A stretch of 64,000 nucleotides of DNA, from NCBI GenBank assembly GCA_002710785.1, contig PAMC01000018.1:19825-83824 (forward strand). Reading direction: 5' to 3'. Source of the DNA: a bacterium. GTDB taxonomy: Bacteria > Patescibacteriota > Minisyncoccia > Phycocordibacterales > UBA918. Positions 1 to 6,992 of this stretch are shown here, one piece after another; the stretch's first letter is position 1, and every line of letters starts with the position of its first letter. The notes beneath the pieces are model-generated. The model was not told the DNA's origin. It was given only the letters and a program-made list of their open reading frames with translations, and did no database searches. Both the position numbers and the translations under genes were made by a program.

Positions 1-372
1 AAAGCTCGGTACGGGACCAGCTTCCTCGGCAGCAAAGGCGTTGGGGAATTTACCAGCCCGAACACACGCATCTGTTAGTGCACTCGAAAAAGCAAATTTA
101 ACCGAGTTACTAATATACCGATTGGACTGTGACAGGACCGACATGCCCCGACCTTGCCCAATTACCCGACCACCAATCTTTAAGGTACAAAGGTAGGCAA
201 TGAGTCCAGGGTGATTAAACACGGTACTGGTCTGCATATCCTCTTCAAAGGTGGCGGTAATATCGTAGACTCCTAAGTGTTTCTCTATCTCCTCACGGAT
301 TGGATGCTTCGCTGGCTGTTGTGGTTGCACTGTTGCATAACTCCTTGGTTTAGTAGTTGTTGCATTATTCAT
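1..372 (-). CDS. Unknown mobile-element protein, 3' part outside window
   Basis: An open frame starts at ATG 372 and runs off the left edge after 124 codons. I do not recognise it securely. The middle holds a GG-R-V-I-G-Q-G-R-G stretch followed by S-V-L-S-Q-S-N-R and a helix ending A-L-T-D-A-C-V-R-A. That arrangement resembles single-strand-annealing (Rad52/Erf-like) proteins of phages and plasmids, but this is a guess. It overlaps the end of the upstream SymE-like ORF by 8 nt, so the two are probably translationally coupled and belong to one leftward cluster with the ArdC-like gene. Confidence 0.6.
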   Translation of the reverse strand, partial: MNNATTTKPRSYATVQPQQPAKHPIREEIEKHLGVYDITATFEEDMQTSTVFNHPGLIAYLCTLKIGGRVIGQGRGMSVLSQSNRYISNSVKFAFSSALTDACVRAGKFPNAFAAEEAGPVPSF

Positions 373-541
373 GATTATTTAGTTTGTTTAGTCTCTTGAT
401 AATTACGGTTTTGGGTTTAATGGTGACGGAAATAATGTCGCCTAACGAAAAACCAGCGGTAGCCAGTCGACTATCACTGATTCGTATACATGGCTCATCC
501 TTGGCTCTACGCTCGGACACCACGGTCATTTGGCGAGTCAT
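365..541 (-). CDS. SymE-like small protein
   Basis: A 58-residue ORF between two larger leftward genes. Its start ATG (541-539) overlaps the stop of the ArdC-like gene in a 4-nt ATGA arrangement, and its stop lies 8 nt inside the next gene, which supports real translation. Residues 18-51 (C-I-R-I-S-D-S-R-L through V-T-I-K-P-K-T-V-I-I-K-R-L) match the single beta-barrel pattern of the SymE/AbrB superfamily: a short strand, then G-F-S-L-G-D, then two strands ending in basic residues. SymE family members are RNA- or DNA-binding. Whether this is a toxin is unknown. Confidence 0.65.
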   Translation of the reverse strand: MTRQMTVVSERRAKDEPCIRISDSRLATAGFSLGDIISVTIKPKTVIIKRLNKLNNHE

Positions 542-870
542 GCTGGTTTGTGGTTAGCAATAGGTTCCGTCTGACTGATGTGGAAGAGGTTGATACTTCT
601 TCGCCTTGTTTGCTTCTCTCCGGTCTCTGGGTCTTCTGATTCGATTAGAGTGTAGCTTTGGATAGCCTTGGCTCCTTTCTTTACGCTGTACCCGTTACGT
701 CGCCAAGCTGCAAAACTCATACAGCTATGGTACGGGTCGTAGGTGGCAGCGTACTCTGGCCCTAGCTCTGGGTGTTCGGCTATTGCTTGCCTCACGGCTT
801 CAGCGGTCTTCTCAGAACCCAGATATGGTGACACTGGGCGGTCTGATAATACTTCTTGTACCTTTTTCAT
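538..870 (-). CDS. ArdC-like ssDNA-binding domain protein
   Basis: A 110-residue protein matching the N-terminal domain of ArdC, the antirestriction/ssDNA-binding protein of conjugative plasmids. Residues about 52-70 (M-S-F-A-A-W-R-R-N-G-Y-S-V-K-K-G-A-K-A) are the typical W-x(3)-G-Y-x-V-x-K-G motif, and a strand ending N-L-F-H-I-S-Q-T follows. The C-terminal metallopeptidase-like domain of full-length ArdC (about 300 residues) is absent. It is first in a leftward three-gene overlapping cluster. Its likely role is protecting incoming single-stranded element DNA; this is family knowledge, not shown here. Confidence 0.72.
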   Translation of the reverse strand: MKKVQEVLSDRPVSPYLGSEKTAEAVRQAIAEHPELGPEYAATYDPYHSCMSFAAWRRNGYSVKKGAKAIQSYTLIESEDPETGEKQTRRRSINLFHISQTEPIANHKPA

Positions 871-1404
871 AGTGTTTATGTGTGCCGCACTGGATGCATC
901 TGCAGTGCAGGTAGGAGTGGCTTATGTTTAATTCCTAGCCTAACCCCCTAGTAATAAGACCCAGGCTACATAGGTGGGTACCCGGGCAGTGGTTCGGTTA
1001 GGGAAGTTACAGAGTAAGGAACTATGTAATACGGGGTACTAACGCAGTTTTGTGTATTTTTTGGTCTTACCCAAGAGACGAAAAAGTTGTTGACGGGTCT
1101 TTTACCAAGGGGGTATAAAAATGCATCAAATACGTTGCTAAATATAGCTTTTTGCTTGGTAGGTAGATTTTTCTTTACTTTACCTAGTACACACAGAAGG
1201 GTAGCTGGTATCTGCCTGGTAATTCTCCCCCTCCTTATAGGGGGAGATTACCAAGGAGCCAACCCCCACCACCGTGTTCATAAATATTCTGTAGCCAGGG
1301 TAATTCACCAGAACCATCAGCCGAGCGTGAGATTTTTTAGTTGAGCATTTTGGTACTCTGCTAAATTAGTACGTACCACATGAAGTGGTAATAGCTTGCG
1401 TACT
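871..1404. other. Gene-poor region between two divergent element operons
   Basis: About 530 bp separate the leftward ArdC-like cluster from the rightward zinc-ribbon/primase genes. Open frames here use poor starts and have no family resemblance, so I call none. The notable content is a strong inverted repeat at 1215-1256. It may hold divergent promoters or an element replication origin, but I cannot assign either. Confidence 0.5.
1215..1256. repeat. Strong G/C-run inverted repeat
   Basis: Arms CCTGGTAATTCTCCCCC (1215-1231) and GGGGGAGATTACCAAGG (1240-1256) pair almost completely around a short AT loop, with one mismatched base. No T-run follows on either strand, so it is not a standard intrinsic terminator. 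It lies upstream of a replication-type primase-helicase inside a mobile element, so it could be an origin or a protein-binding palindrome. Confidence 0.6.
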
Positions 1405-1530
1405 ATGAACACAACGACTATATTAGTGACACGGGAGTGCTCGGTCTGCGGCTACAAATGGCTGCCTCGAGTACCAAACCCAAAAAAATGCCCTTGTTGC
1501 CAAGCACGCCTTGAAGACGAGTTGGCATAG
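1405..1530 (+). CDS. Small zinc-ribbon protein
   Basis: A 41-residue ORF starting ATG 1405 and ending TAG 1530. It has two CxxC-type knuckles, C-S-V-C near residue 12 and C-P-C-C near residue 29, separated by G-Y-K-W-L-P-R-V-P-N-P-K-K. This is a classic zinc-ribbon layout like rubredoxin-type or treble-clef mini-proteins that bind nucleic acid or partner proteins. It precedes the primase-helicase on the same strand by about 95 nt. The function is unknown. Confidence 0.55.
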   Translation: MNTTTILVTRECSVCGYKWLPRVPNPKKCPCCQARLEDELA

Positions 1531-1626
1531 TTGAGGAACGGGACAATCAAAAGTTAATTATTATTTGGGACAAAAAGAATACCCGCAGCAACGGGCATTC
1601 GGCTCTTAAATATTGAATTGACTTGT

Positions 1627-3657
1627 ATGAATAGTAACACAGTCCCAAACGGCAGTCCTCTGACTGACCAAGAAATTATTACAAACGCAGTAGAAACACT
1701 CACTGGTGACCGAGCCCAATGGGTAATTTGGCAATATCAGGAACGTGAAGACGGAGGTAAGCCAGGCAAAATTCCGATTGGTATTTATGGTGAAGCAGCT
1801 AAAGTTTCAGACAATTCCACCTGGCTACACTACGATGATGCAAAACGCCTCTGTGATGAGCATGATTTAGATGGTGTAGGCATTATGTTTGACGGCAGCT
1901 TCCTGGGCGTAGACCTAGATAATTGCGTTGAGGATGGAGATATCACAGACCCAGTTGTGGCAGCATTTGTAGCCATCGCAGATACATATACAGAGATTTC
2001 GCCGAGCGGCACTGGACTCCACCTATTCTTCAAACTAGCAGGACCTTACAAGGCTAAGAAAAATCGACACGGTAGTTACGAAGTGTATACCAACGACCGG
2101 TACTTCACATTTACCGGCCACCTATTCAATCAAAACCTCGTACGGACAGTAACTCCCAAAGAAGTGGAACGCTTACTAGAGGCTATTGGCTACCCCTGGA
2201 ATCCCGTTGAATCAGCAGTCGACAGTGTGGTCCTTGGTAATACTACAAACCTAGACCAAGAGATTGCCAAGGAGAAGATGTTTAGCTCAAAGCACGGGGC
2301 CGAAATCGAAGCCCTCTATAACGGTGACACGTCAGCCTACGGTGGGGATGTCTCAAAAGCCGAGGCTGCCTTAGTGAAACACGCAGCACACTGGTTTAGT
2401 GACCGTGAAGCGGTGCAGGAGTTTTGGTTGCAATCACCGCTAGCCCAACGAGATAAGACGCAAGGACGAGTAGATTACCAAGAACGTACCCTTGATTTTG
2501 CGTTGCAGGACTCCTCTGGGTCACCAACACCAGAATTCACCATTAATGACACAGACAACAGTAAATTGGGTCCACGGGAAATCTTCGCCCAAGCTGAAAC
2601 CGACCTCGAAGACTTTTTGAAACTCGATGGTGAAACGGACTGGTTAGTGGACCGACTGGTTACCAAGGGGTCACTTAATATGATTGCTTCACCGCCAGCC
2701 CAAGGGAAGACGTTTATGGCTCTTAATATTGCTTTGGCAGTGGCGTTTGGTGAGCCTCTATTCGGTAAATTCAATGTACCTGACGCCGCTAACGTACTGG
2801 TTGTGAACGAGGAAGATACTGAGAATGAGCTATCTGGTCGTTTGCAGAGTATGGTGTCAAAGGGTGCGGTACGGGGTAAAATCAAGCTCTACTGCAACAC
2901 TGGACTCAAAGTGAACAAGGATTGGTCAGACGGGCTTTTAGAGCGTGCTAAGGCCAATAATGCGGGTCTGGTAATTCTCGATAACCTAGCTGTGCTGAGT
3001 TTGGCTAACGAAAATGACGCCCAAGCGGTACAGGAAGTAATGGAGCAGTTTCGGCGGTTCACTCGTGCTGGTATTACAGTTATCTTCATTCACCACGACC
3101 GCAAGGGGCAGCCAGGAGAATCAGGTGGTAATCAATCACTTGATAGTGCTCGTGGGTCTGGAGTGATTCCAGCAGCAGTTCATGGCTATCTCAGTGTCCG
3201 AACTGCCAAGAACAACACCTTTGTAGTATCGCAACGGAAGCTAAAAGCCAACAGTCCAAAAGTGAAGGACTTCGTGATTCAGATGCACACTGATATCACA
3301 AAGGGTAAGCAATTTCGTTTTCGGTTTGAGTATATCGGTGAGTACGACCCAGACCTCAACGCTGCCGAGAACCTAGAGACTAGGATTGTATCCCTCAGTC
3401 AAGAGTACGGCACAAAATACTACTTCACCAAGAAGACGTTGGTTGGTCGTGGTTTCGCTACTCGACCAGATGACAAGAGTCTTGTGAGTGCACTAAAGAG
3501 TTTGGTGGCCAAAGGTTTGCTACAGGTGAATCAGTATAAGGACCTAGGCGAACCAGAAAAGGAACTCGTTGACGATACAGTGAAAGTGGGTAATGCCGCA
3601 GTGTATTGGTTTGCGTCAGACAGCTTAGTAGAGGATGTGGCTAATATTCCTTTCTAG
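1627..3657 (+). CDS. Mobile-element primase-helicase
   Basis: A 676-residue two-part replication protein. The N-terminal half has the primase/polymerase-like pattern seen in phage NrS-1-type and plasmid primases: L-G-V-D-L-D-N-C near residue 93 (acidic metal-binding pair), then S-P-S-G-T-G-L-H-L-F near 125-134 and Y-E-V-Y-T-N-D-R-Y-F-T-F-T-G near 151-164. From about residue 340 there is a RepA/AAA_25-type ATPase with Walker A S-P-P-A-Q-G-K-T (355-362), a V-N-E-E-D-T segment and Walker B L-V-I-L-D-N. A TTG at 1618 is an alternative start; ATG 1627 is preferred. No Shine-Dalgarno is evident. It probably primes and unwinds element DNA. Confidence 0.82.
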   Translation: MNSNTVPNGSPLTDQEIITNAVETLTGDRAQWVIWQYQEREDGGKPGKIPIGIYGEAAKVSDNSTWLHYDDAKRLCDEHDLDGVGIMFDGSFLGVDLDNCVEDGDITDPVVAAFVAIADTYTEISPSGTGLHLFFKLAGPYKAKKNRHGSYEVYTNDRYFTFTGHLFNQNLVRTVTPKEVERLLEAIGYPWNPVESAVDSVVLGNTTNLDQEIAKEKMFSSKHGAEIEALYNGDTSAYGGDVSKAEAALVKHAAHWFSDREAVQEFWLQSPLAQRDKTQGRVDYQERTLDFALQDSSGSPTPEFTINDTDNSKLGPREIFAQAETDLEDFLKLDGETDWLVDRLVTKGSLNMIASPPAQGKTFMALNIALAVAFGEPLFGKFNVPDAANVLVVNEEDTENELSGRLQSMVSKGAVRGKIKLYCNTGLKVNKDWSDGLLERAKANNAGLVILDNLAVLSLANENDAQAVQEVMEQFRRFTRAGITVIFIHHDRKGQPGESGGNQSLDSARGSGVIPAAVHGYLSVRTAKNNTFVVSQRKLKANSPKVKDFVIQMHTDITKGKQFRFRFEYIGEYDPDLNAAENLETRIVSLSQEYGTKYYFTKKTLVGRGFATRPDDKSLVSALKSLVAKGLLQVNQYKDLGEPEKELVDDTVKVGNAAVYWFASDSLVEDVANIPF

Positions 3658-3658
3658 T

Positions 3659-3853
3659 ATGTCTAACACTACTCTGGCACATAAAATTTGCATTGCGTAT
3701 CGCCATTTATTCAATGTACGTGAGTCACAACCACTAAACGCTGGCACCATTAGTGCTATGGAAGAGCTTGGATTAATCCTGAAACCAATCTACCAGCGAA
3801 TGCGAAAAGAAGGCTGGGTATTACAAAATGGTAAACTAACAAAACATGAGTAA
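3659..3853 (+). CDS. Small hypothetical protein, recombinase-coupled
   Basis: A 64-residue ORF whose ATG (3659) lies 1 nt after the primase stop and whose stop overlaps the recombinase start by 8 nt. This tight packing supports a translated gene. The sequence (I-S-A-M-E-E-L-G-L then I-Y-Q-R-M-R-K-E-G-W-V-L) reads like a small helix-turn-helix or winged-helix remnant. Position beside the recombinase makes an excisionase-like (recombination directionality) role possible, but nothing shows it. Confidence 0.6.
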   Translation: MSNTTLAHKICIAYRHLFNVRESQPLNAGTISAMEELGLILKPIYQRMRKEGWVLQNGKLTKHE

Positions 3854-5582
3854 ATCACCGAAGAAGGACGCAGTCGAACGAGAAACATTTGCAGCTATTG
3901 AGCGTGGTGATTTTAAGGAGTGTTACCTGATTTATAACCGCAAAAGTAGCGATGAAGCGGATAGTCAAAAGAATTCGATTGAGTTTCAGAATGCAGAAAG
4001 TATGCGCTTTGCTGCACGAGAATCGCTTCCAGTAGCTGGAATTACTATCACAGGGCTGTGTAATAACGGCTCCATCTCTGAACGACATTCTGGTTTTAAG
4101 GAAGATGAAAACTTTGTGATTTCTTCTGATGGTAAGGTAACGTACCAGATTGACCGACCAAAGTTTCAGCGGTTATTGCAGTTGGTTAATCAGGGTTACA
4201 TCAAAGGTGTCATTTGTCTTTGTTGGGACCGTATCAGCCGAAACAAATCTGATGATGCTATCGTTCGTAAGCTAATGAAGAAAGGGGTGGATATTCGCTT
4301 CGTACATGCTCACTACGACGACAGCAGTGCCGGAGAGCTCCATATGGATATCGACGGTATGTTTGCGCAACATCACTCCCGGGTGACTAGTGAAAAGGTC
4401 CGTTTGAGTAAGGTAAACAGTCGCAGTCAGGGTAAGTGCACATACCGTGCTCCAATCGGCTATCTCAATGAAGGTAATATGGACTGGAAGCCATTCGACC
4501 CTGAACGAGCACCGATGGTGAAGGAGATGTTTGAACTATATGCTACAGGTGATTGGAGTCTGTCTGATTTAACACGACACGCTCGTAAAATTGGTTTAAC
4601 TGCACCACCAATGCGACGACGTCGTACCAAAGAGGAGATGCTGGCAGACGAGGAAGTACGACTGGAGAAAGTCACCAGTCCGATTCAGCAAGGATACATG
4701 GCCCAGATTCTCAAGAACAAGTTTTACATTGGCTACATCATTGGTAACAACGGTAAAGCTGGTGAGTGGGTGAAGAGTGAAAGCCATGAGCCACTTGTTG
4801 ATGAGAAATTGTTTAACAAGGTTCAGGCTCTATTGGGTAAGAAGAACGTCAGCACACACTACACGGAGAAGTTGGACTATCCATTGCGTGGGATTATGCG
4901 GTGTTCCTGCTGTGGGCGAATCTATACTCCGTACGTGAAGAAGGGAAACCAGTACTACTACAGTCGCTGCAAAGATGGGTGCACTAATAAAATGAAGAAT
5001 TTGCATTACACTTATGTAGTAGAAAAAGTACGGAAGTTGGTTTCCGGTCTGCACTTTACCGATGACGAGCTGGAAGAATTTGAAAGCCGAGCTGGGACGG
5101 ATATCGCTCTTTTGGAGAACAAGCGTGACCGTGAAATGGAGGTTATCGAACGCAAGAAAAAGAAAGTGCGTGATGAATTAGCATATTTACGCTCTGAGCG
5201 GGTACAGTTGCTAAAAACAGGTGTATTCACTCCTGAAGGGTACGTAGAGGAGACAAATAGGCTGGAGGGTGAGATTGATGATTTGCAGACTGAGGAGCAG
5301 GTATCTGAGGAAGCAATGCGAGAGCTAATGAAGGAAGTGGTACATCTTTCAGAACTACTAAAAAACGTTGTGCCTATTTACGATTACGCCAATCCGCAAG
5401 AAAAAGAGAAAATTATCCGAGCTATCTTTTCAGAACTCTCGTTTTCTCACGATACGTTGCAATATAAGGTTAAAAAAGGGTTTGAAACCTTTGATAAGCG
5501 TATTTCTGCTTTTTGCGGGCCCACGTGGACTCGAACCACGGCCGCTGGTTTTGGAGACCAGAATTCTACCACTAAACTATAG
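3846..5582 (+). CDS. Large serine recombinase (integrase)
   Basis: A 578-residue large serine recombinase. The resolvase catalytic domain starts near residue 25 with Y-N-R-K-S-S (nucleophile probably Ser34, Arg32 nearby) and continues through C-W-D-R-I-S-R-N-K. A recombinase domain follows (Y-R-A-P-I-G-Y-L-N), then a zinc ribbon (R-C-S-C-C-G-R-I-Y ... S-R-C-K-D-G-C) and a long coiled coil (about residues 415-500). These are the canonical parts of phage and ICE integrases. The final roughly 22 codons, including the TAG stop, are antisense to tRNA-Trp, so the C-terminal tail is created by the attachment site and would differ in the excised form. It overlaps the preceding ORF by 8 nt. Confidence 0.93.
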   Translation: MSKSPKKDAVERETFAAIERGDFKECYLIYNRKSSDEADSQKNSIEFQNAESMRFAARESLPVAGITITGLCNNGSISERHSGFKEDENFVISSDGKVTYQIDRPKFQRLLQLVNQGYIKGVICLCWDRISRNKSDDAIVRKLMKKGVDIRFVHAHYDDSSAGELHMDIDGMFAQHHSRVTSEKVRLSKVNSRSQGKCTYRAPIGYLNEGNMDWKPFDPERAPMVKEMFELYATGDWSLSDLTRHARKIGLTAPPMRRRRTKEEMLADEEVRLEKVTSPIQQGYMAQILKNKFYIGYIIGNNGKAGEWVKSESHEPLVDEKLFNKVQALLGKKNVSTHYTEKLDYPLRGIMRCSCCGRIYTPYVKKGNQYYYSRCKDGCTNKMKNLHYTYVVEKVRKLVSGLHFTDDELEEFESRAGTDIALLENKRDREMEVIERKKKKVRDELAYLRSERVQLLKTGVFTPEGYVEETNRLEGEIDDLQTEEQVSEEAMRELMKEVVHLSELLKNVVPIYDYANPQEKEKIIRAIFSELSFSHDTLQYKVKKGFETFDKRISAFCGPTWTRTTAAGFGDQNSTTKL

Positions 5583-5586
5583 GCCC
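5516..5586 (-). tRNA. tRNA-Trp (CCA anticodon)
   Basis: Read on the minus strand, GGGCCTA pairs with TGGGCCC as acceptor stem. The anticodon stem CTGGT/ACCAG holds loop CTCCAAA with anticodon CCA, and the T-arm contains GGTTCGAGTCC. The discriminator is G and CCA is not encoded. A36-A37-A38 is present, the MiaA recognition feature. The 3' half is supplied by the element side; the recombinase gene runs through it on the other strand. Confidence 0.93.
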
Positions 5587-5614
5587 ATCTATAAATATAA
5601 ATCTACTACACAGG

Positions 5615-5741
5615 CCCAGTTGTGGCGAGACCAGAATTCTACTTGAGCAAACGAGGAAGGAATGAGAGCTTGCTCGCATTCATCTTCCGAGTGCAGGTCA
5701 AGCAAGAAATCTATAATTTCTTACCACTAAACTATAGGCCC
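5615..5741 (-). pseudogene. Broken tRNA-Trp copy with hairpin insertion
   Basis: On the minus strand the first 20 nt repeat the tRNA-Trp 5' end exactly through the D-loop (forward copy 5722-5741 versus 5567-5586). About 79 nt of unrelated, hairpin-rich DNA (5643-5721) follows. Then a 16-nt match to the D-arm/anticodon region (GAGACCAGAATTCTAC at 5627-5642, also at 5554-5569) is followed by GCCACAACTGGGCC, which resembles the acceptor 3' side with anticodon and T-arm deleted. It cannot fold as a tRNA. It is either a decayed tandem copy or an attachment-site remnant. Confidence 0.75.
5642..5722. repeat. Nested hairpins inside broken tRNA-Trp
   Basis: The insertion contains CTTGA (5642-5646) pairing with TCAAG (5698-5702), inner GGAAG/CTTCC and GAATGAGAGC/GCTCGCATTC arms around a TT loop, then a second hairpin AAGAAAT (5704-5710)/ATTTCTT (5716-5722). 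The structure is too regular for random sequence. Confidence 0.65.
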
Positions 5742-5742
5742 G

Positions 5743-5765
5743 GAAATTGCCCGGGAGGCAATTTC
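5743..5765. repeat. Perfect 9-bp hairpin between miaA and the broken tRNA
   Basis: GAAATTGCC (5743-5751) and GGCAATTTC (5757-5765) form a perfect stem with a 5-nt loop just past the 5' end of the broken tRNA-Trp. It lies downstream of miaA on the minus strand but has no clear T-run, so a terminator role is uncertain. Confidence 0.55.
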
Positions 5766-5853
5766 AGTTCTGTTACTCAGAATCTGAAATAAGTTCTCCC
5801 AGCTACATTACTCACGTAAGTGCGCTACATAGTAGGCGATAGGCCAGAGAAAA

Positions 5854-6750
5854 TCAATCCTCAAGCCAGTTGGTAACTAATTTTTGTGCAGCGCCCACAG
5901 TGTCTGGTTGTAGCCAATTGACCTCGTCATTCTTCTGTAGCCAGGTGAGTTGGCGCTTCGCGTACTGCCAGTTTTTGGCGAGAAATTGCTCCACAAACTG
6001 CTCGTTGGTGAGCTCGCCTTGGACCCACGCGGCACCAATGGTGTACTCAAAGCCAAATTCAGCCAGTCGCTCTGGCGTGCAGTCTTGAGCTAGTAGCCAC
6101 GCCACTTCATCTTTAAAGCCACCATGGAGCCATGAGTTAGCTCGCTTCGTGATTCGCTCACGCAAGTCGTCTTTGCTGCGTTCAGTGCCGAGCCAGAGGG
6201 TGTCGTACAGTTCTTCGGTAGGGATAGCTGGTACGTGACCAATTGCGGCTACAATCTCCAGCGCTCTAATAAGTCGCCGTTTATTGTTTGGGTCGATGGT
6301 GGCTGCGCGAGCGCTATCGCGCTCGCGCAGCTCAGCGTGGAGGTCCTCAGTAGACATCTTCTCGAGCTTCCCTCGCAATGTTGGGTTGGGTGCCACCTCG
6401 GGCATACTCAAGCGACCAAGCAGGAGGTCGACGTAGAAAAACGTACCACCCGCAATAATTGGCAGCTTGCCGCGAGCGGTAATGTCGGCAATGGCCGCAC
6501 GGCCGTCGCGCACGAAATCAGCTGCGGTGTACACGTCGCTGATATCGACCACGTCAATGAAGTGGTGGGGTACACCCTGCATCTCCTCTTTGGTTACCTT
6601 AGCGGTACCAATATTAAGCTTCCGATACACCTGCCGACTGTCAGCCGAAATGACCTCCCCGTCAAACTGCTTGGCCAGCTCAACCGCCAAGCCAGTTTTA
6701 CCCGAAGCAGTAGCCCCGACAATCACCAATACTTTTTGCTTGTCACTCAT
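5854..6750 (-). CDS. miaA: tRNA dimethylallyltransferase MiaA
   Basis: A 298-residue MiaA, which adds a dimethylallyl group to A37 of tRNAs reading UNN codons. Walker A G-A-T-A-S-G-K-T is at residues 12-19, the family motif A-D-S-R-Q-V-Y at 36-42, and G-V-P-H-H-F-I-D and I-I-A-G-G-T-F-F-Y-V follow, at normal family length. The start ATG is one nucleotide after the encoded CCA of tRNA-Leu on the same strand, so 3' maturation of the tRNA would release a leaderless miaA mRNA. Both neighbouring tRNAs, Leu(CAA) and Trp(CCA), carry A36-A37-A38 and are expected substrates. Confidence 0.96.
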   Translation of the reverse strand: MSDKQKVLVIVGATASGKTGLAVELAKQFDGEVISADSRQVYRKLNIGTAKVTKEEMQGVPHHFIDVVDISDVYTAADFVRDGRAAIADITARGKLPIIAGGTFFYVDLLLGRLSMPEVAPNPTLRGKLEKMSTEDLHAELRERDSARAATIDPNNKRRLIRALEIVAAIGHVPAIPTEELYDTLWLGTERSKDDLRERITKRANSWLHGGFKDEVAWLLAQDCTPERLAEFGFEYTIGAAWVQGELTNEQFVEQFLAKNWQYAKRQLTWLQKNDEVNWLQPDTVGAAQKLVTNWLED

Positions 6751-6751
6751 T

Positions 6752-6836
6752 TGGTGCCTCGGGAGGGAGTCGAACCCTCATGGCTTGCGCCATGCGATTT
6801 TGAGTCGCACGTGTATACCAATTCCACCACCGAGGC
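6752..6836 (-). tRNA. tRNA-Leu (CAA anticodon)
   Basis: On the minus strand GCCTCGG pairs with CCGAGGC. The anticodon stem TGCGA/TCGCA holds loop CTCAAAA with anticodon CAA, there is a class II variable arm (ATGGCGCAAGCCAT), and the T-arm contains GGTTCGACTCC. Discriminator A is followed by encoded CCA, unlike the Trp, Gln and Ser genes here. It is immediately upstream of miaA. Confidence 0.96.
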
Positions 6837-6992
6837 AATTGTTGTGGCTGTGAGTTTAGCAAAAAAAGGCTATTTTAACTAGCTAGGTAGTTATAAACAG
6901 GGCGTTATTGTGGCTCGTGGTACTATGAAGGAACGAACAGCAGGGCCTAACGGTGGGTACCAAAAACGTTCGCTTTACAACGTATTTTTGTT

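Larger units (their letters stand above)
1..5586. mobile_element. Right end of an integrated element in tRNA-Trp
   Basis: This block holds genes typical of integrative elements and plasmids: an ArdC-type ssDNA-binding domain, a SymE-like protein, a primase-helicase and a large serine recombinase. The recombinase is the last gene and its 3' end runs antisense through the tRNA-Trp gene, so the element boundary lies within that tRNA. The left end is outside the window. The chromosome resumes with miaA. Integration is inferred from gene content and the recombinase-tRNA overlap; the other att site cannot be seen. Confidence 0.75.

Noticed and set aside
1087..1344. 85-codon frame in the element gap
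   Set aside because: Starts at TTG, runs through the inverted repeat and has no family-like pattern; likely a chance frame.
5368..5646. Frame with a G-L-E-P-R-P-L-V-L-E-T-R pattern at the tRNA
   Set aside because: Typical artefact from translating antisense to tRNA; overlaps the real recombinase.
6235..6882. Long plus-strand frame over miaA and tRNA-Leu
   Set aside because: Antisense shadow of miaA; the tRNA-derived end is a common artefact.
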